Below are positions 17,967-25,711 of a stretch of 36,677 nt of DNA, one piece after another. Made by a program: the position numbers and the translations under genes. The notes below the pieces were generated by a model. The model worked only from the letters and a program-made list of their open reading frames with translations, was not told the origin of the DNA and did no database searches. Position 1 is the first letter of the stretch. Each line of letters begins with the position of its first letter. This stretch comes from Vibrio rotiferianus CAIM 577 = LMG 21460 (GTDB lineage: Bacteria > Pseudomonadota > Gammaproteobacteria > Enterobacterales > Vibrionaceae): NCBI RefSeq assembly GCF_002741985.1, contig NZ_APHW01000035.1, positions 1 through 36,677 of the forward strand, given 5' to 3'.

Positions 17967-20138
17967 TTACAGTTTCTCTAGTCGAGCGTAAGCAGTCACC
18001 AACCATTTGATGCCCTCACCATTAAAGGCAATCTGTACGCGGCTCTGTGGACCACTGCCTTCAAAGTTGATGATGGTGCCCTCACCAAACTTAGGATGCA
18101 TCACACGAGAACCTAGCGTAAAGCCAGTTTCATTGAAGCTCTCTTTCACCGCTGTTTGGCTAAATCGACCACTGCTTGCAGGACGACTAACTTGCGCCTT
18201 CATTCGTACTTCGTCTAAGCAAGTTTCTGGCAGTTCACGTATAAAGCGAGACGGTTTATGGTACTTATCCTGACCGTACAAACGACGCATTTCAGCATAA
18301 GTGATGTACAGTTTCTGCATTGCACGGGTCATGCCTACGTAACACAGACGGCGTTCTTCTTCTAAACGCCCTGCTTCTTCTGCCGACATTTGGCTTGGGA
18401 ACATGCCTTCTTCCACACCGACCATAAACACCAACGGGAACTCTAGACCTTTCGCACTGTGTAATGTCATGAGCTGAACCGCATCTTCAAACTCGTCCGC
18501 TTGTCCTTCACCCGCTTCTAATGCCGCATGGGTTAGGAATGCCGTCAGCAATGACATATCCTCGGCTTCTTCTGGTTTCTCGAATTGGCGAGTTGCGGTC
18601 ACCAATTCCTCCAAGTTCTCAATACGCGCCTTAGACTTTTCGCCCTTCTCTTGCTCGTACATCGCGAACAAGCCCGAGTACTTGATCACATGGTCAGTCT
18701 GGTGATGCAGCGGCATCTCGATGGTGTCGTCTTCTAGTGCCGTAACAAGCTCGATAAAACGGCTTAGAGCGCCAGCAGCACGACCAGCAAGCACCTTCTC
18801 ATCCAACATCGCCACACTCGCTTCCCACATGGTGCAACCACGGTCACGAGCCGCAAAACGGATGGTTTCAAGCGTCTTATCACCCAAGCCACGTGTTGGC
18901 GTATTCACTACACGTTCAAATGCCGCATCATCATTACGGTTGGCAATCAGACGCATGTAGCTCAAGGCATCTTTGATTTCCTGACGTTCGAAGAATCGCA
19001 TGCCACCGTAGATACGGTAAGGCAGACCAGCTTGGATTAATGCTTCTTCCAGAACACGCGACTGGGCGTTGTTACGGTAAAGCACTGCAGCGTCATTCAG
19101 AGCACCGCCCTTGTCTTGCCACTCTTTGATTTTGTTTACTGCAAAACGGGCTTCGTCTAATTCGTTGTAAGCGCTGTAAACCGAGATAGGCTCACCGACA
19201 ACGCCATCAGTCCAAAGCTCTTTACCCATACGCTCGGTGTTATTCGCGATCAGAGCGTTGGACGCTTCCAGAATGGTCTTGGTTGAACGGTAGTTTTGCT
19301 CAAGACGAATGGTATTCACACTTGGGAATTCCAGCGTAAACTTCTCAATGTTCTCGACTTTTGCACCACGCCAGCCGTAAATCGACTGATCGTCATCACC
19401 TACGATCATCACGTGACACTCAGGACCCGCCATCATACGTAGCCAAGCGTATTGGATGTTGTTGGTATCTTGGAACTCGTCCACCAAGATGTGCTTAAAG
19501 CGTGCTTGGTAGTGTTCACGAACGAACTTGTTATCACGCAGTAGCTCATGTGCGCGCAGCAAGATTTCCGCAAAATCGACTAAACCAGCACGATCACACG
19601 CTTCTTGGTAAGCGGTGTATAGCTGCAGATATGTCTTGGTCACTGGATCATGGTACGCATCAATGTGCGACGGGCGCAGACCTTCGTCTTTCTTACCGTT
19701 AATCCACCATGCCACTTGGCGTGCTGGCCACTGCTTCTCATCGAGGTTTTGCGCTTTGATCAAACGCTTTAGCAAACGCTGTTGGTCGTCACTGTCGATG
19801 ATTTGGAAATCTTCCGGTAGCTTGGCATCAAGATAGTGCGCGCGCAGAATACGGTGACAAATGCCGTGGAAAGTACCATTCCACATACCGCCTGCACTGC
19901 CCATCATTAGCTCTTCGATACGTCCACGCATCTCTGCCGCCGCCTTATTGGTAAAGGTTACCGACATGATTGAGAACGGAGAAGCCTGCTCTACCGACAT
20001 CAACCAAGCAATACGGTGAACAAGAACGCGCGTCTTACCACTCCCTGCACCAGCAAGGACGAGCAAGTTTTCTAGAGGTGCTGCAACGGCTTCACGTTGT
20101 TTATCGTTCAAACCGTCGAGTAATAGAGATGGATCCAT
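17967..20138 (-). CDS. uvrD: DNA helicase II UvrD
   Basis: UvrD is a superfamily-1 3'-5' helicase for nucleotide-excision and mismatch repair. It has 723 residues from ATG 20138 (E. coli 720). Visible motifs are Walker A AGAGSGKTRVL, motif Ia VTFTNKAAAEM, motif II DEFQDTN, motif III GDDDQSIYGWRGA, motif IV QNYRS, VVNTPTRGLGDKT, and a C-terminal Tudor-like GSRVMHPKFGEGTI. The N-terminus MDPSLLLDGLNDKQREAV matches UvrD rather than Rep. A second ATG one codon upstream (20141) is equally possible. A degenerate LexA-like element lies upstream. Confidence 0.96.
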   Translation of the reverse strand: MDPSLLLDGLNDKQREAVAAPLENLLVLAGAGSGKTRVLVHRIAWLMSVEQASPFSIMSVTFTNKAAAEMRGRIEELMMGSAGGMWNGTFHGICHRILRAHYLDAKLPEDFQIIDSDDQQRLLKRLIKAQNLDEKQWPARQVAWWINGKKDEGLRPSHIDAYHDPVTKTYLQLYTAYQEACDRAGLVDFAEILLRAHELLRDNKFVREHYQARFKHILVDEFQDTNNIQYAWLRMMAGPECHVMIVGDDDQSIYGWRGAKVENIEKFTLEFPSVNTIRLEQNYRSTKTILEASNALIANNTERMGKELWTDGVVGEPISVYSAYNELDEARFAVNKIKEWQDKGGALNDAAVLYRNNAQSRVLEEALIQAGLPYRIYGGMRFFERQEIKDALSYMRLIANRNDDAAFERVVNTPTRGLGDKTLETIRFAARDRGCTMWEASVAMLDEKVLAGRAAGALSRFIELVTALEDDTIEMPLHHQTDHVIKYSGLFAMYEQEKGEKSKARIENLEELVTATRQFEKPEEAEDMSLLTAFLTHAALEAGEGQADEFEDAVQLMTLHSAKGLEFPLVFMVGVEEGMFPSQMSAEEAGRLEEERRLCYVGMTRAMQKLYITYAEMRRLYGQDKYHKPSRFIRELPETCLDEVRMKAQVSRPASSGRFSQTAVKESFNETGFTLGSRVMHPKFGEGTIINFEGSGPQSRVQIAFNGEGIKWLVTAYARLEKL

Positions 20139-20152
20139 CATGATGAGAGCTA

Positions 20153-20182
20153 CTGGTTATTTATACATAAAAATAGATTATA
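20153..20182 (-). promoter_or_regulatory. uvrD promoter region with LexA-like element
   Basis: A perfect -10 TATAAT lies at 20177-20182 on the minus strand. Just downstream, 20153-20168 reads CTGG-N8-ACAT on the plus strand, one mismatch in each half of the SOS box CTGT-N8-ACAG. In E. coli uvrD is LexA-regulated, which makes the position meaningful. The match is weak. Confidence 0.4.
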
Positions 20183-20421
20183 ACCTAAACAACCTGTTCA
20201 GATTAGACAAAAATTCATAAAAAATTCGTCGTTTTTTTACTCCAAACATCAATAAGTTATATAAACCACACTCTTTAAAATCATTTGTTTCGAAAATTTC
20301 TCTGAAAGTTTTTTAGCCAATTTCCTATCTTTTAAGTTAAGCAAGTTGAGAACAAAAACGCCAAAACAGGCGATTCATCTTGCCAAATTAAAGTGAAGGA
20401 AATCATTCAGAGGAATTTATT

Positions 20422-20682
20422 ATGAAAAAGTCGAATCTAGCTGTTACTGCTGCTGTTACTGGTCTTCTAGCTCTTGGTGGCACTATGCTAACTGCAGCCC
20501 CAGCTGTGGCTGCTGAGAAAGAGAAGTGCTACGGCGTTTCTAAAGCAGGTAAAAACGACTGTGCAACGAAAAGCAGCTCATGTGCAGGTACTGCTAAAGA
20601 AGATAACCAGAAAGACGCGTTTGTTGTCGTTCCTAAAGGTCTATGCGACAAATTAGCTGGTGGTAGCACTACTTCTTCATAA
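20422..20682 (+). CDS. Bufferin-type precursor peptide (DUF2282/BufA1-like)
   Basis: This 86-residue secreted small protein has a Sec signal peptide (about residues 1-31, ending APAVAA). The roughly 55-residue mature part has four cysteines at 36, 47, 54 and 75 in the motifs EKCYGVSKAGKNDC, SSCAGTAKED and VPKGLC. This pattern is typical of DUF2282 proteins, recently recognised as precursors of bufferins: peptides whose cysteines are modified by DUF692 enzymes and which bind copper. The ribosome binding site AGAGGA lies 7 nt before ATG. It is the first of four co-directional genes, with DUF692, DUF2063 and DoxX proteins next. It is divergent from uvrD over 280 bp; I recognise no sigma or copper-regulator box there. 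Family membership is strong; the exact modification is inferred. Confidence 0.9.
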   Translation: MKKSNLAVTAAVTGLLALGGTMLTAAPAVAAEKEKCYGVSKAGKNDCATKSSSCAGTAKEDNQKDAFVVVPKGLCDKLAGGSTTSS

Positions 20683-20759
20683 TCTTTCATCGCTAGCTGC
20701 TATGAGGATGCATTGACGCTCACCAATGCATTCTCCTCTTTCCGCCCGTTTTGAAAAGG

Positions 20760-20775
20760 AGTTTCACGTGAAACA
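20760..20775. other. parS-like site (15/16 match)
   Basis: The sequence AGTTTCACGTGAAACA matches the parS consensus TGTTTCACGTGAAACA at all but the first base. The palindrome overlaps the ribosome binding site and GTG start codon proposed for the DUF692 gene. Confidence 0.6.
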
Positions 20776-21640
20776 CCATACCTTCAATGACCTTGTTGGC
20801 GTTGGATTAAGAACCCCTCACCTCGATTACTTTAGCCAAAACAAACCTGAGTTAACTTGGTTAGAAATCCACAGTGAAAACTACTTTCAGCCCAATGCTG
20901 CAGAACGCCTTCAGCTACAAGCACTGCGCGAGAAATACCAAATTAGCTGTCACGGCATTGGTCTGTCATTGGGTTCGGTAGAGCGTTTGAATCAAAAACA
21001 TTTAGCGCAACTGAAAGCACTGATCGATTCAATCGATCCGATTCTTGTTTCTGACCATTTAAGTTGGAGTGAAAACGGCGGCCACTACTTTAACGACTTA
21101 CTTCCACTCCCATACACGGAAGAAGCGCTCAAAGTGTTCACTCGTAACGTGAATGAAGTGCAGGATTATTTGCAACGCGAGATCTTGATAGAGAACCCAT
21201 CTAGTTATGTGAAGTTTCAACATTCAACCATTAGTGAATGGGAGTTTCTGACCGAAGTTCAAAAGCGCACTGACTGTCGTTTATTGCTCGATTTAAACAA
21301 TGTTTATGTTTCGGCGTTTAACCACGGTTTTGATTGCGACACATACCTAGATGCGATTCCAGCCGACAAAGTGGATGAAATTCACTTGGCAGGTTTTACC
21401 ATCAAACAACTCGACAAAGGTGAGATATGGATTGATACCCATAGCCGCCCAGTTAGTGATGAAGTTTGGCAACTGTTCGCGCAGTGGACAAAAAAACACG
21501 GTCCACGCCATGCGTTGATTGAATGGGACTTGGATATTCCTGCGCCAGAAGTTTTGCTCGGAGAAGCACAGAAAGCATCGCAACTGTTGCTGCAAGGCAC
21601 AAACCCAAGTGAACAAAGCGAATCAAGGAAGGCATCATGA
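20768..21640 (+). CDS. DUF692 multinuclear iron oxidase (MNIO, BufB-like)
   Basis: DUF692 enzymes (MNIOs) use a non-haem iron cluster and oxygen to modify cysteines of precursor peptides. From GTG 20768 the protein has 290 residues, the family's usual length. Conserved stretches are VGVGLRTPHLDYF at the N-terminus, LEIHSENYF, CHGIGLSLGS, VSDHLSW, DLNNVYVSAFNHG, DEIHLAGF and IEWDLDIPA; these supply the His, Asp and Glu metal ligands of the TIM-barrel fold. GTG is chosen because AAGGAG lies 6 nt upstream; the ATG at 20726 has no such site. It overlaps the next gene by 4 bp. The neighbouring precursor strongly suggests the substrate. Confidence 0.92.
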   Translation: MKHHTFNDLVGVGLRTPHLDYFSQNKPELTWLEIHSENYFQPNAAERLQLQALREKYQISCHGIGLSLGSVERLNQKHLAQLKALIDSIDPILVSDHLSWSENGGHYFNDLLPLPYTEEALKVFTRNVNEVQDYLQREILIENPSSYVKFQHSTISEWEFLTEVQKRTDCRLLLDLNNVYVSAFNHGFDCDTYLDAIPADKVDEIHLAGFTIKQLDKGEIWIDTHSRPVSDEVWQLFAQWTKKHGPRHALIEWDLDIPAPEVLLGEAQKASQLLLQGTNPSEQSESRKAS

Positions 21641-22395
21641 ATCTAGCCACCTTACAAAGCCAGTTTGCTAAAGCCCTACACTATCAAGCACTCGGTGAAG
21701 ATTGCGATATTGCCAGTGATGAGTTTACCGCTGATGAACGCATGCAGATTTATCGCAATAATTTTATCGTCAGCCTAAGCGAAGTGTTATCCGCGACCTA
21801 CCCGATGGTTGAAGCGTTGCTTGGTGAAGAATGCTTTGAACAGATGGCTCGCCAGCATGTTCTCACTTATCCATTAGAAGAAGGAAATGTGGTCCATTAT
21901 GGCGAAGGTTTTCAAGACACCATCATGCAGTTCAGTCAAGTGATCGCACAAGCACCATACAGCCCTGAAGTCGCACGCTTCGAGTGGCATATCGACCTCG
22001 CTCGTCAAGCGCAGTATGAACAATCCAATGCACAGGAATTAAAATCGCTCGCATTACTTGGAGAAGTGAGTGAAGAGCAACAACCCGCTTTGGTTTTGCA
22101 CCTTAAGCAAGGCTGCCGGAGCTTTGACTCTAACTACGCCGTATTTGATTTGTTTAGTGCGATTCAAACTGGGCAATTCGAACAACTTAATATCAACCAA
22201 TTACAGCAAGGTGTCATCTCGATTCAAGCCAATGGAGAAGCCTTGTGTCACGCACTCGATGCCGATGTGTTCCAGCTGCTGCAATGTTTAGAGCAGAAGC
22301 TGAGTTTAAGCGAAATACCTGAAGTTTTTCTCGCTCACCTCAATAGCATCATGGCACTCGATCTCGTTGACGGCTTTACATTGAAATCAATCTAA
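21637..22395 (+). CDS. DUF2063 partner protein (BufC-like)
   Basis: This 252-residue soluble protein has an N-terminal DUF2063 domain. The start is MNLATLQSQFAKAL, with the typical RMQIYRNNFIVSLSEVLSAT and YPMVEALLGEECFEQMARQ within the first 75 residues. Proteins of this type accompany DUF692 enzymes and are thought to recruit the precursor peptide; an older annotation as a DNA-binding domain is poorly supported. Translation is probably coupled to the upstream gene through an ATGA overlap, with AGGAAG upstream. The C-terminal half is not recognised beyond family similarity. Confidence 0.88.
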   Translation: MNLATLQSQFAKALHYQALGEDCDIASDEFTADERMQIYRNNFIVSLSEVLSATYPMVEALLGEECFEQMARQHVLTYPLEEGNVVHYGEGFQDTIMQFSQVIAQAPYSPEVARFEWHIDLARQAQYEQSNAQELKSLALLGEVSEEQQPALVLHLKQGCRSFDSNYAVFDLFSAIQTGQFEQLNINQLQQGVISIQANGEALCHALDADVFQLLQCLEQKLSLSEIPEVFLAHLNSIMALDLVDGFTLKSI

Positions 22396-22405
22396 GGAGC
22401 ACTCT

Positions 22406-22861
22406 ATGACGGATACGGTTAAAAACTTAGTGAATCGGTACGACGATTTAATCAGTACCCTACAAGCTGGCTTTGTCCCTTTACTACTTCTATTTTGTCG
22501 CTTGTGGGTTGCATGGGTGTTCTTCAATTCAGGGCTAATCAAACTCTCGTCTTGGGATAGCACACTGTATTTATTTGAGCTGGAATACCAAGTGCCAATA
22601 CTGCCATGGGAATTGGCGGCTTACCTAGGTACGGCTGCGGAATTGGTTCTACCAGTGTTCTTGGCACTAGGATTGATTACCCGTCCGATGGCTGCGATTC
22701 TGTTTGTGTTCAACATCATCGCTGTAGTCTCTTACCCGCTGCTGTGGGAGAAAGGTTTCTATGATCACCAACTTTGGGGATTGATGATTCTTGTAGTTAT
22801 TGTGTGGGGACCAGGACCATTGTCCCTCGACCACATACTGAAGAAGAAAATTACCAACTAA
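22406..22861 (+). CDS. DoxX-family membrane protein
   Basis: This 151-residue protein has about four transmembrane segments and the DoxX stretch RLWVAWVFFNSGLIKLSSW near residues 32-50. It starts 10 bp after the DUF2063 gene with AAGGAG upstream and is the last gene before a strong terminator. DoxX proteins are frequent in DUF2282-DUF692-DUF2063 loci. Their role there is not established; a link to quinone/redox supply or to export of the modified peptide is speculative. Confidence 0.9.
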   Translation: MTDTVKNLVNRYDDLISTLQAGFVPLLLLFCRLWVAWVFFNSGLIKLSSWDSTLYLFELEYQVPILPWELAAYLGTAAELVLPVFLALGLITRPMAAILFVFNIIAVVSYPLLWEKGFYDHQLWGLMILVVIVWGPGPLSLDHILKKKITN

Positions 22862-22893
22862 AAAAATCCCCGCATGATGCGGGGATTTTTTAT
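22861..22893. terminator. Bidirectional terminator, bufferin locus / tsrA-like gene
   Basis: A near-perfect inverted repeat (AAAAAATCCCCGCAT/ATGCGGGGATTTTTT) has A and T tracts on both ends. It lies between the convergent DoxX and tsrA-like genes and touches both stop codons. Confidence 0.92.
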
Positions 22894-23174
22894 TATTTGT
22901 TCAAGTAAGCCAGTAGCTCTTCAGCTGAGATACCCTGCTGAGCGAGGTCTTTTGCCATTTGCTCTACTTGCTCGCCTTTACGTGACTCAATCACTTGTTG
23001 AAACTGATACACAAGATCACGCAAAATCGGCAGTGGAACTTGCTTTGCCGCACTACGAACACGCTCTGAGCTCTGGTTACCTAATTCGTTAAGCAACTTG
23101 CCAAACATCACCTTTTCAGGTGATTCTTCCATTTGCTCTAAGATACGAGCCATTTCATACGTGGTTAACGACAT
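22893..23174 (-). CDS. tsrA: TsrA-like (H-NS-related) regulator
   Basis: This 93-residue soluble helical protein starts at MSLTTYEMARILEQ (23174). The N-terminal part resembles an H-NS-type oligomerisation helix. The C-terminal GEQVEQMAKDLAQQGISAEELLAYL resembles TsrA, described in V. cholerae as a silencer of type VI secretion and other virulence genes. The next genes (Bcr/CflA exporter, LysR, aminopeptidase P, thi genes) follow the order I recall around V. cholerae tsrA, which supports the name. The DNA-binding AT-hook-like motif of true H-NS is not obvious. The gene is monocistronic, 91 bp from the exporter. Confidence 0.68.
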   Translation of the reverse strand: MSLTTYEMARILEQMEESPEKVMFGKLLNELGNQSSERVRSAAKQVPLPILRDLVYQFQQVIESRKGEQVEQMAKDLAQQGISAEELLAYLNK

Positions 23175-23265
23175 TACTTTATGAGTTCCGTTATGGTGTC
23201 GAGAATAGTTTGAACGACAAATATACACGCGTTAGGTACGTTGGAAAATACTAAATTACCGAGTT

Positions 23266-24459
23266 TTACGCATTCGCTAATTTAGCATGCCACTTCTTAC
23301 CTGCTTTGCTGAACAGGATCAGCAAAGCAGGAAGCAGCACCCACATATGAATTGCAATCAGTGTTTGTGGGTCAAGCGATAGACGCTGAAGCGTACCCAC
23401 CAACAAGCCAGCACCACTCATTTGGAACAAGCCGAGTAACGCTGCAGCCGTACCCGCTTTATCTCCAAACGGTTCTAGTGCTTTACCTGCAGCGGCACCA
23501 AGAATCCAAGCGAAGCCAACCGATGAAATGAAAATTGGTAGCATGAAAGACAGCGCGGTGTAGTGCTCTTTCATCACCATCATGATCACGCCAGCAATTG
23601 CCAGTAAGCTGATACCAACTACAAGTGAGTTATGCGTGCCCCAACGATCCATGAACTTAGGAGCAAGCATACAAGCTGCAATGTTGAACGCCGCATTAAG
23701 ACCAAACCAGAAGGTGAATTCATTCATCGATAAGCCCATTCCCGTCATCAGCACCACTGGTGCAGACGTTACGTAAGCAAGAATAACTGCCATCGCCATC
23801 AAACACAGTGATGCGTGGAAGATGAATGATGGGGTGCTCAATACTGACCAGTAGCGGCTCAGTTTAAATACCGCCTGCTTTTCTGTTGCAGGATTGGTTT
23901 CCTTCATTCCAAGGAACATCATCGCCCCCGCAATCACAGCAAAACCGGCCATAAAGCTGAAGTTTGCACGCCAATCAAATTGCTGTGTTAACCAGCTACC
24001 AAGAATCGGTGCCAATGCCGGGATAAAGCAGATCGCACCGTTAAGGTAGCTGATCATCTTGCCGCTTTTCTCCGGCCCAAAGATATCGCGAACTGTTGCA
24101 AAGGCTGCTACAGATGTTGCACACGCACCTAAGCCTTGTAGCAAACGAGCCATCAACATCCACTCAATATTTTGAGCACTCCACGCCAATAAAGCACTCA
24201 ATGCGTAGATGGTGATGCCGCCCAATGCAACAGTTCGACGTCCGAGTTTATCTGCCAAGGGACCAGCGAACAGCTGACCAACACCCATAGCAAATAGGAA
24301 CCAAGTGATGGTGTCTTGTGCCAATGCATTTTCTACCTGAAAAGTGGACGCGATAAGAGGCAAAGCAGGTAGATAGATATCAATCGCAAGCGGACTGAAT
24401 AGAACTAACATGGTCAACAGCGCCATCTGTTTTTTGCTATTTGTAATATGGCTAGACAC
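23266..24459 (-). CDS. Bcr/CflA-family MFS multidrug exporter
   Basis: This 397-residue inner-membrane protein of the major facilitator superfamily has 12 predicted segments. The Bcr/CflA signature is at the N-terminus (FSPLAIDIYLPALP), with the MFS motif GPLADKLGRRTVALGG near residue 65. It probably acts as a drug/H+ antiporter; the substrate is unknown. GTG 24459 is preferred because GGAG lies 6 nt upstream; a TTG at 24480 lacks a site. It is divergent from a LysR gene, which may control it. Confidence 0.88.
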   Translation of the reverse strand: MSSHITNSKKQMALLTMLVLFSPLAIDIYLPALPLIASTFQVENALAQDTITWFLFAMGVGQLFAGPLADKLGRRTVALGGITIYALSALLAWSAQNIEWMLMARLLQGLGACATSVAAFATVRDIFGPEKSGKMISYLNGAICFIPALAPILGSWLTQQFDWRANFSFMAGFAVIAGAMMFLGMKETNPATEKQAVFKLSRYWSVLSTPSFIFHASLCLMAMAVILAYVTSAPVVLMTGMGLSMNEFTFWFGLNAAFNIAACMLAPKFMDRWGTHNSLVVGISLLAIAGVIMMVMKEHYTALSFMLPIFISSVGFAWILGAAAGKALEPFGDKAGTAAALLGLFQMSGAGLLVGTLQRLSLDPQTLIAIHMWVLLPALLILFSKAGKKWHAKLANA

Positions 24460-24566
24460 AAAACACTCCAAATTGAACAAGAACTTTTGAGCAAAGCTTA
24501 ATCATCTGATGATATGAATGGAAATGATGTATACTCATGACCATTATTCCAATGGGGAAAATCACT

Positions 24567-25508
24567 GTGAACGTAGAGAAACTGGCACGTATCGACCTCA
24601 ATTTGCTGGTCTGTTTTAAAGTGCTGATTGAAGAGTTGAATGTTACCCGAGCCGCCCACCGACTTTGCTTGAGTCAGTCTGCCGTGAGCAAATCCTTAGC
24701 GAAATTACGTACCCAATTTGATGATCCCCTATTCACTCGAAACTCACACGGATTGACGCCAACACCACGCGCACTGTTCCTTAAACCGAAACTGGATCTG
24801 TTGATAAACCAACTTGAGGTGCTGACTCAACCCGAAGAGTTCTCACCACAGAGCAGCGAGTACCGCTTTCAAATAGCTGCGGTAGAGAGTGTCTACCCGT
24901 TGATTCTGCCCCACTTCTTACCGGCAATATTCCAACAAGCGCCAGGCGTGACCATCAGTACCCACTCTTGGTCGGAACAAACGTTCAAGATGATTCAGCG
25001 TGGTGAGATCGATTTGGGCATGACAGGTCGAGATATCGACATCAACGACGCCAAACTAACCATGTTGCCGCCAGATGACATTTGCGAACAGGAAATCTAT
25101 CGCGACCACCAGATGTGTATCGTACGTAAAGACCACCCGGCTTTGAGTGGTAATTGGAACTTAGAAGCTTACCTAGCCCTGCGTCATGTTCAGGTACGTT
25201 GTGATGGCAACGACCGTTGGTTGCTCGACTATCGTTTAGCCGACATTGGTCGTGAACGTGATATTGCGGTAACCGTCCCGGACTTTAACAGTGCCGCCAG
25301 TTTATGCTCTTACACCGATTTTGTGTTTACCGCGCCAAGCCACTTTGTGAAGCTGGCAGCCAAACAACATGACATGGCATTGCTGCCTCTTCCACTCGAA
25401 TTTCCTCCAATGGCTTACACTTTGTTCTGGCACCGAGACAGAGAGAATGACCCAGCTTTGACTTGGTTGCGTACCATGATCACGAAGAAAACCGATCATC
25501 TTAGATAA
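24567..25508 (+). CDS. LysR-family transcriptional regulator
   Basis: This 313-residue regulator has an N-terminal winged helix-turn-helix (LNVTRAAHRLCLSQSAVSKSLAKL, split here as LNVTRAAHRL and CLSQSAVSKSL) and a C-terminal substrate-binding domain of periplasmic-binding-protein type. GTG 24567 is chosen because GGGGA lies 8 nt upstream and the helix-turn-helix then starts at the usual distance. ATG 24537 is the alternative but has no ribosome binding site. Divergent transcription from the exporter across about 110 bp suggests it regulates that gene. The effector is unknown. Confidence 0.88.
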   Translation: MNVEKLARIDLNLLVCFKVLIEELNVTRAAHRLCLSQSAVSKSLAKLRTQFDDPLFTRNSHGLTPTPRALFLKPKLDLLINQLEVLTQPEEFSPQSSEYRFQIAAVESVYPLILPHFLPAIFQQAPGVTISTHSWSEQTFKMIQRGEIDLGMTGRDIDINDAKLTMLPPDDICEQEIYRDHQMCIVRKDHPALSGNWNLEAYLALRHVQVRCDGNDRWLLDYRLADIGRERDIAVTVPDFNSAASLCSYTDFVFTAPSHFVKLAAKQHDMALLPLPLEFPPMAYTLFWHRDRENDPALTWLRTMITKKTDHLR

Positions 25509-25542
25509 AAATCCTGAACGCAATTTGCTCTATTAATGTAAT

Positions 25543-25698
25543 ATGAGTAGCTTAACAGTCGATAGTCCTTTTTGGCTCATCTATGGCCTGTTGTACTCCG
25601 GCTCTATTGAAGTGATTGCGAACCTCAATAGACTCAAAAACTGCATGAAGCAGATGGAAACAGCTCCCACACCTGAGCATGAAGGAGCGGTAATTTGA
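25543..25698 (+). CDS. Possible 51-residue small protein upstream of the aminopeptidase
   Basis: An open frame of 51 codons runs from ATG 25543 to TGA 25698, filling most of the LysR-aminopeptidase gap. It starts MSSLTVDSPFWLIYGLLYSG, so it has a hydrophobic, possibly membrane-associated N-terminal helix, and then a polar, basic-to-acidic tail. Its stop codon overlaps the ribosome binding site region of the next gene, which would suit translational coupling. No strong ribosome binding site precedes it. I recognise no family. It could be a chance frame. Confidence 0.4.
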   Translation: MSSLTVDSPFWLIYGLLYSGSIEVIANLNRLKNCMKQMETAPTPEHEGAVI

Positions 25699-25711
25699 AG
25701 GAATAACACAG

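Noticed and set aside
17967..20138. Rep helicase, which neighbours gppA in E. coli
   Set aside because: The N-terminus, length and C-terminal Tudor-like end match UvrD, not Rep.
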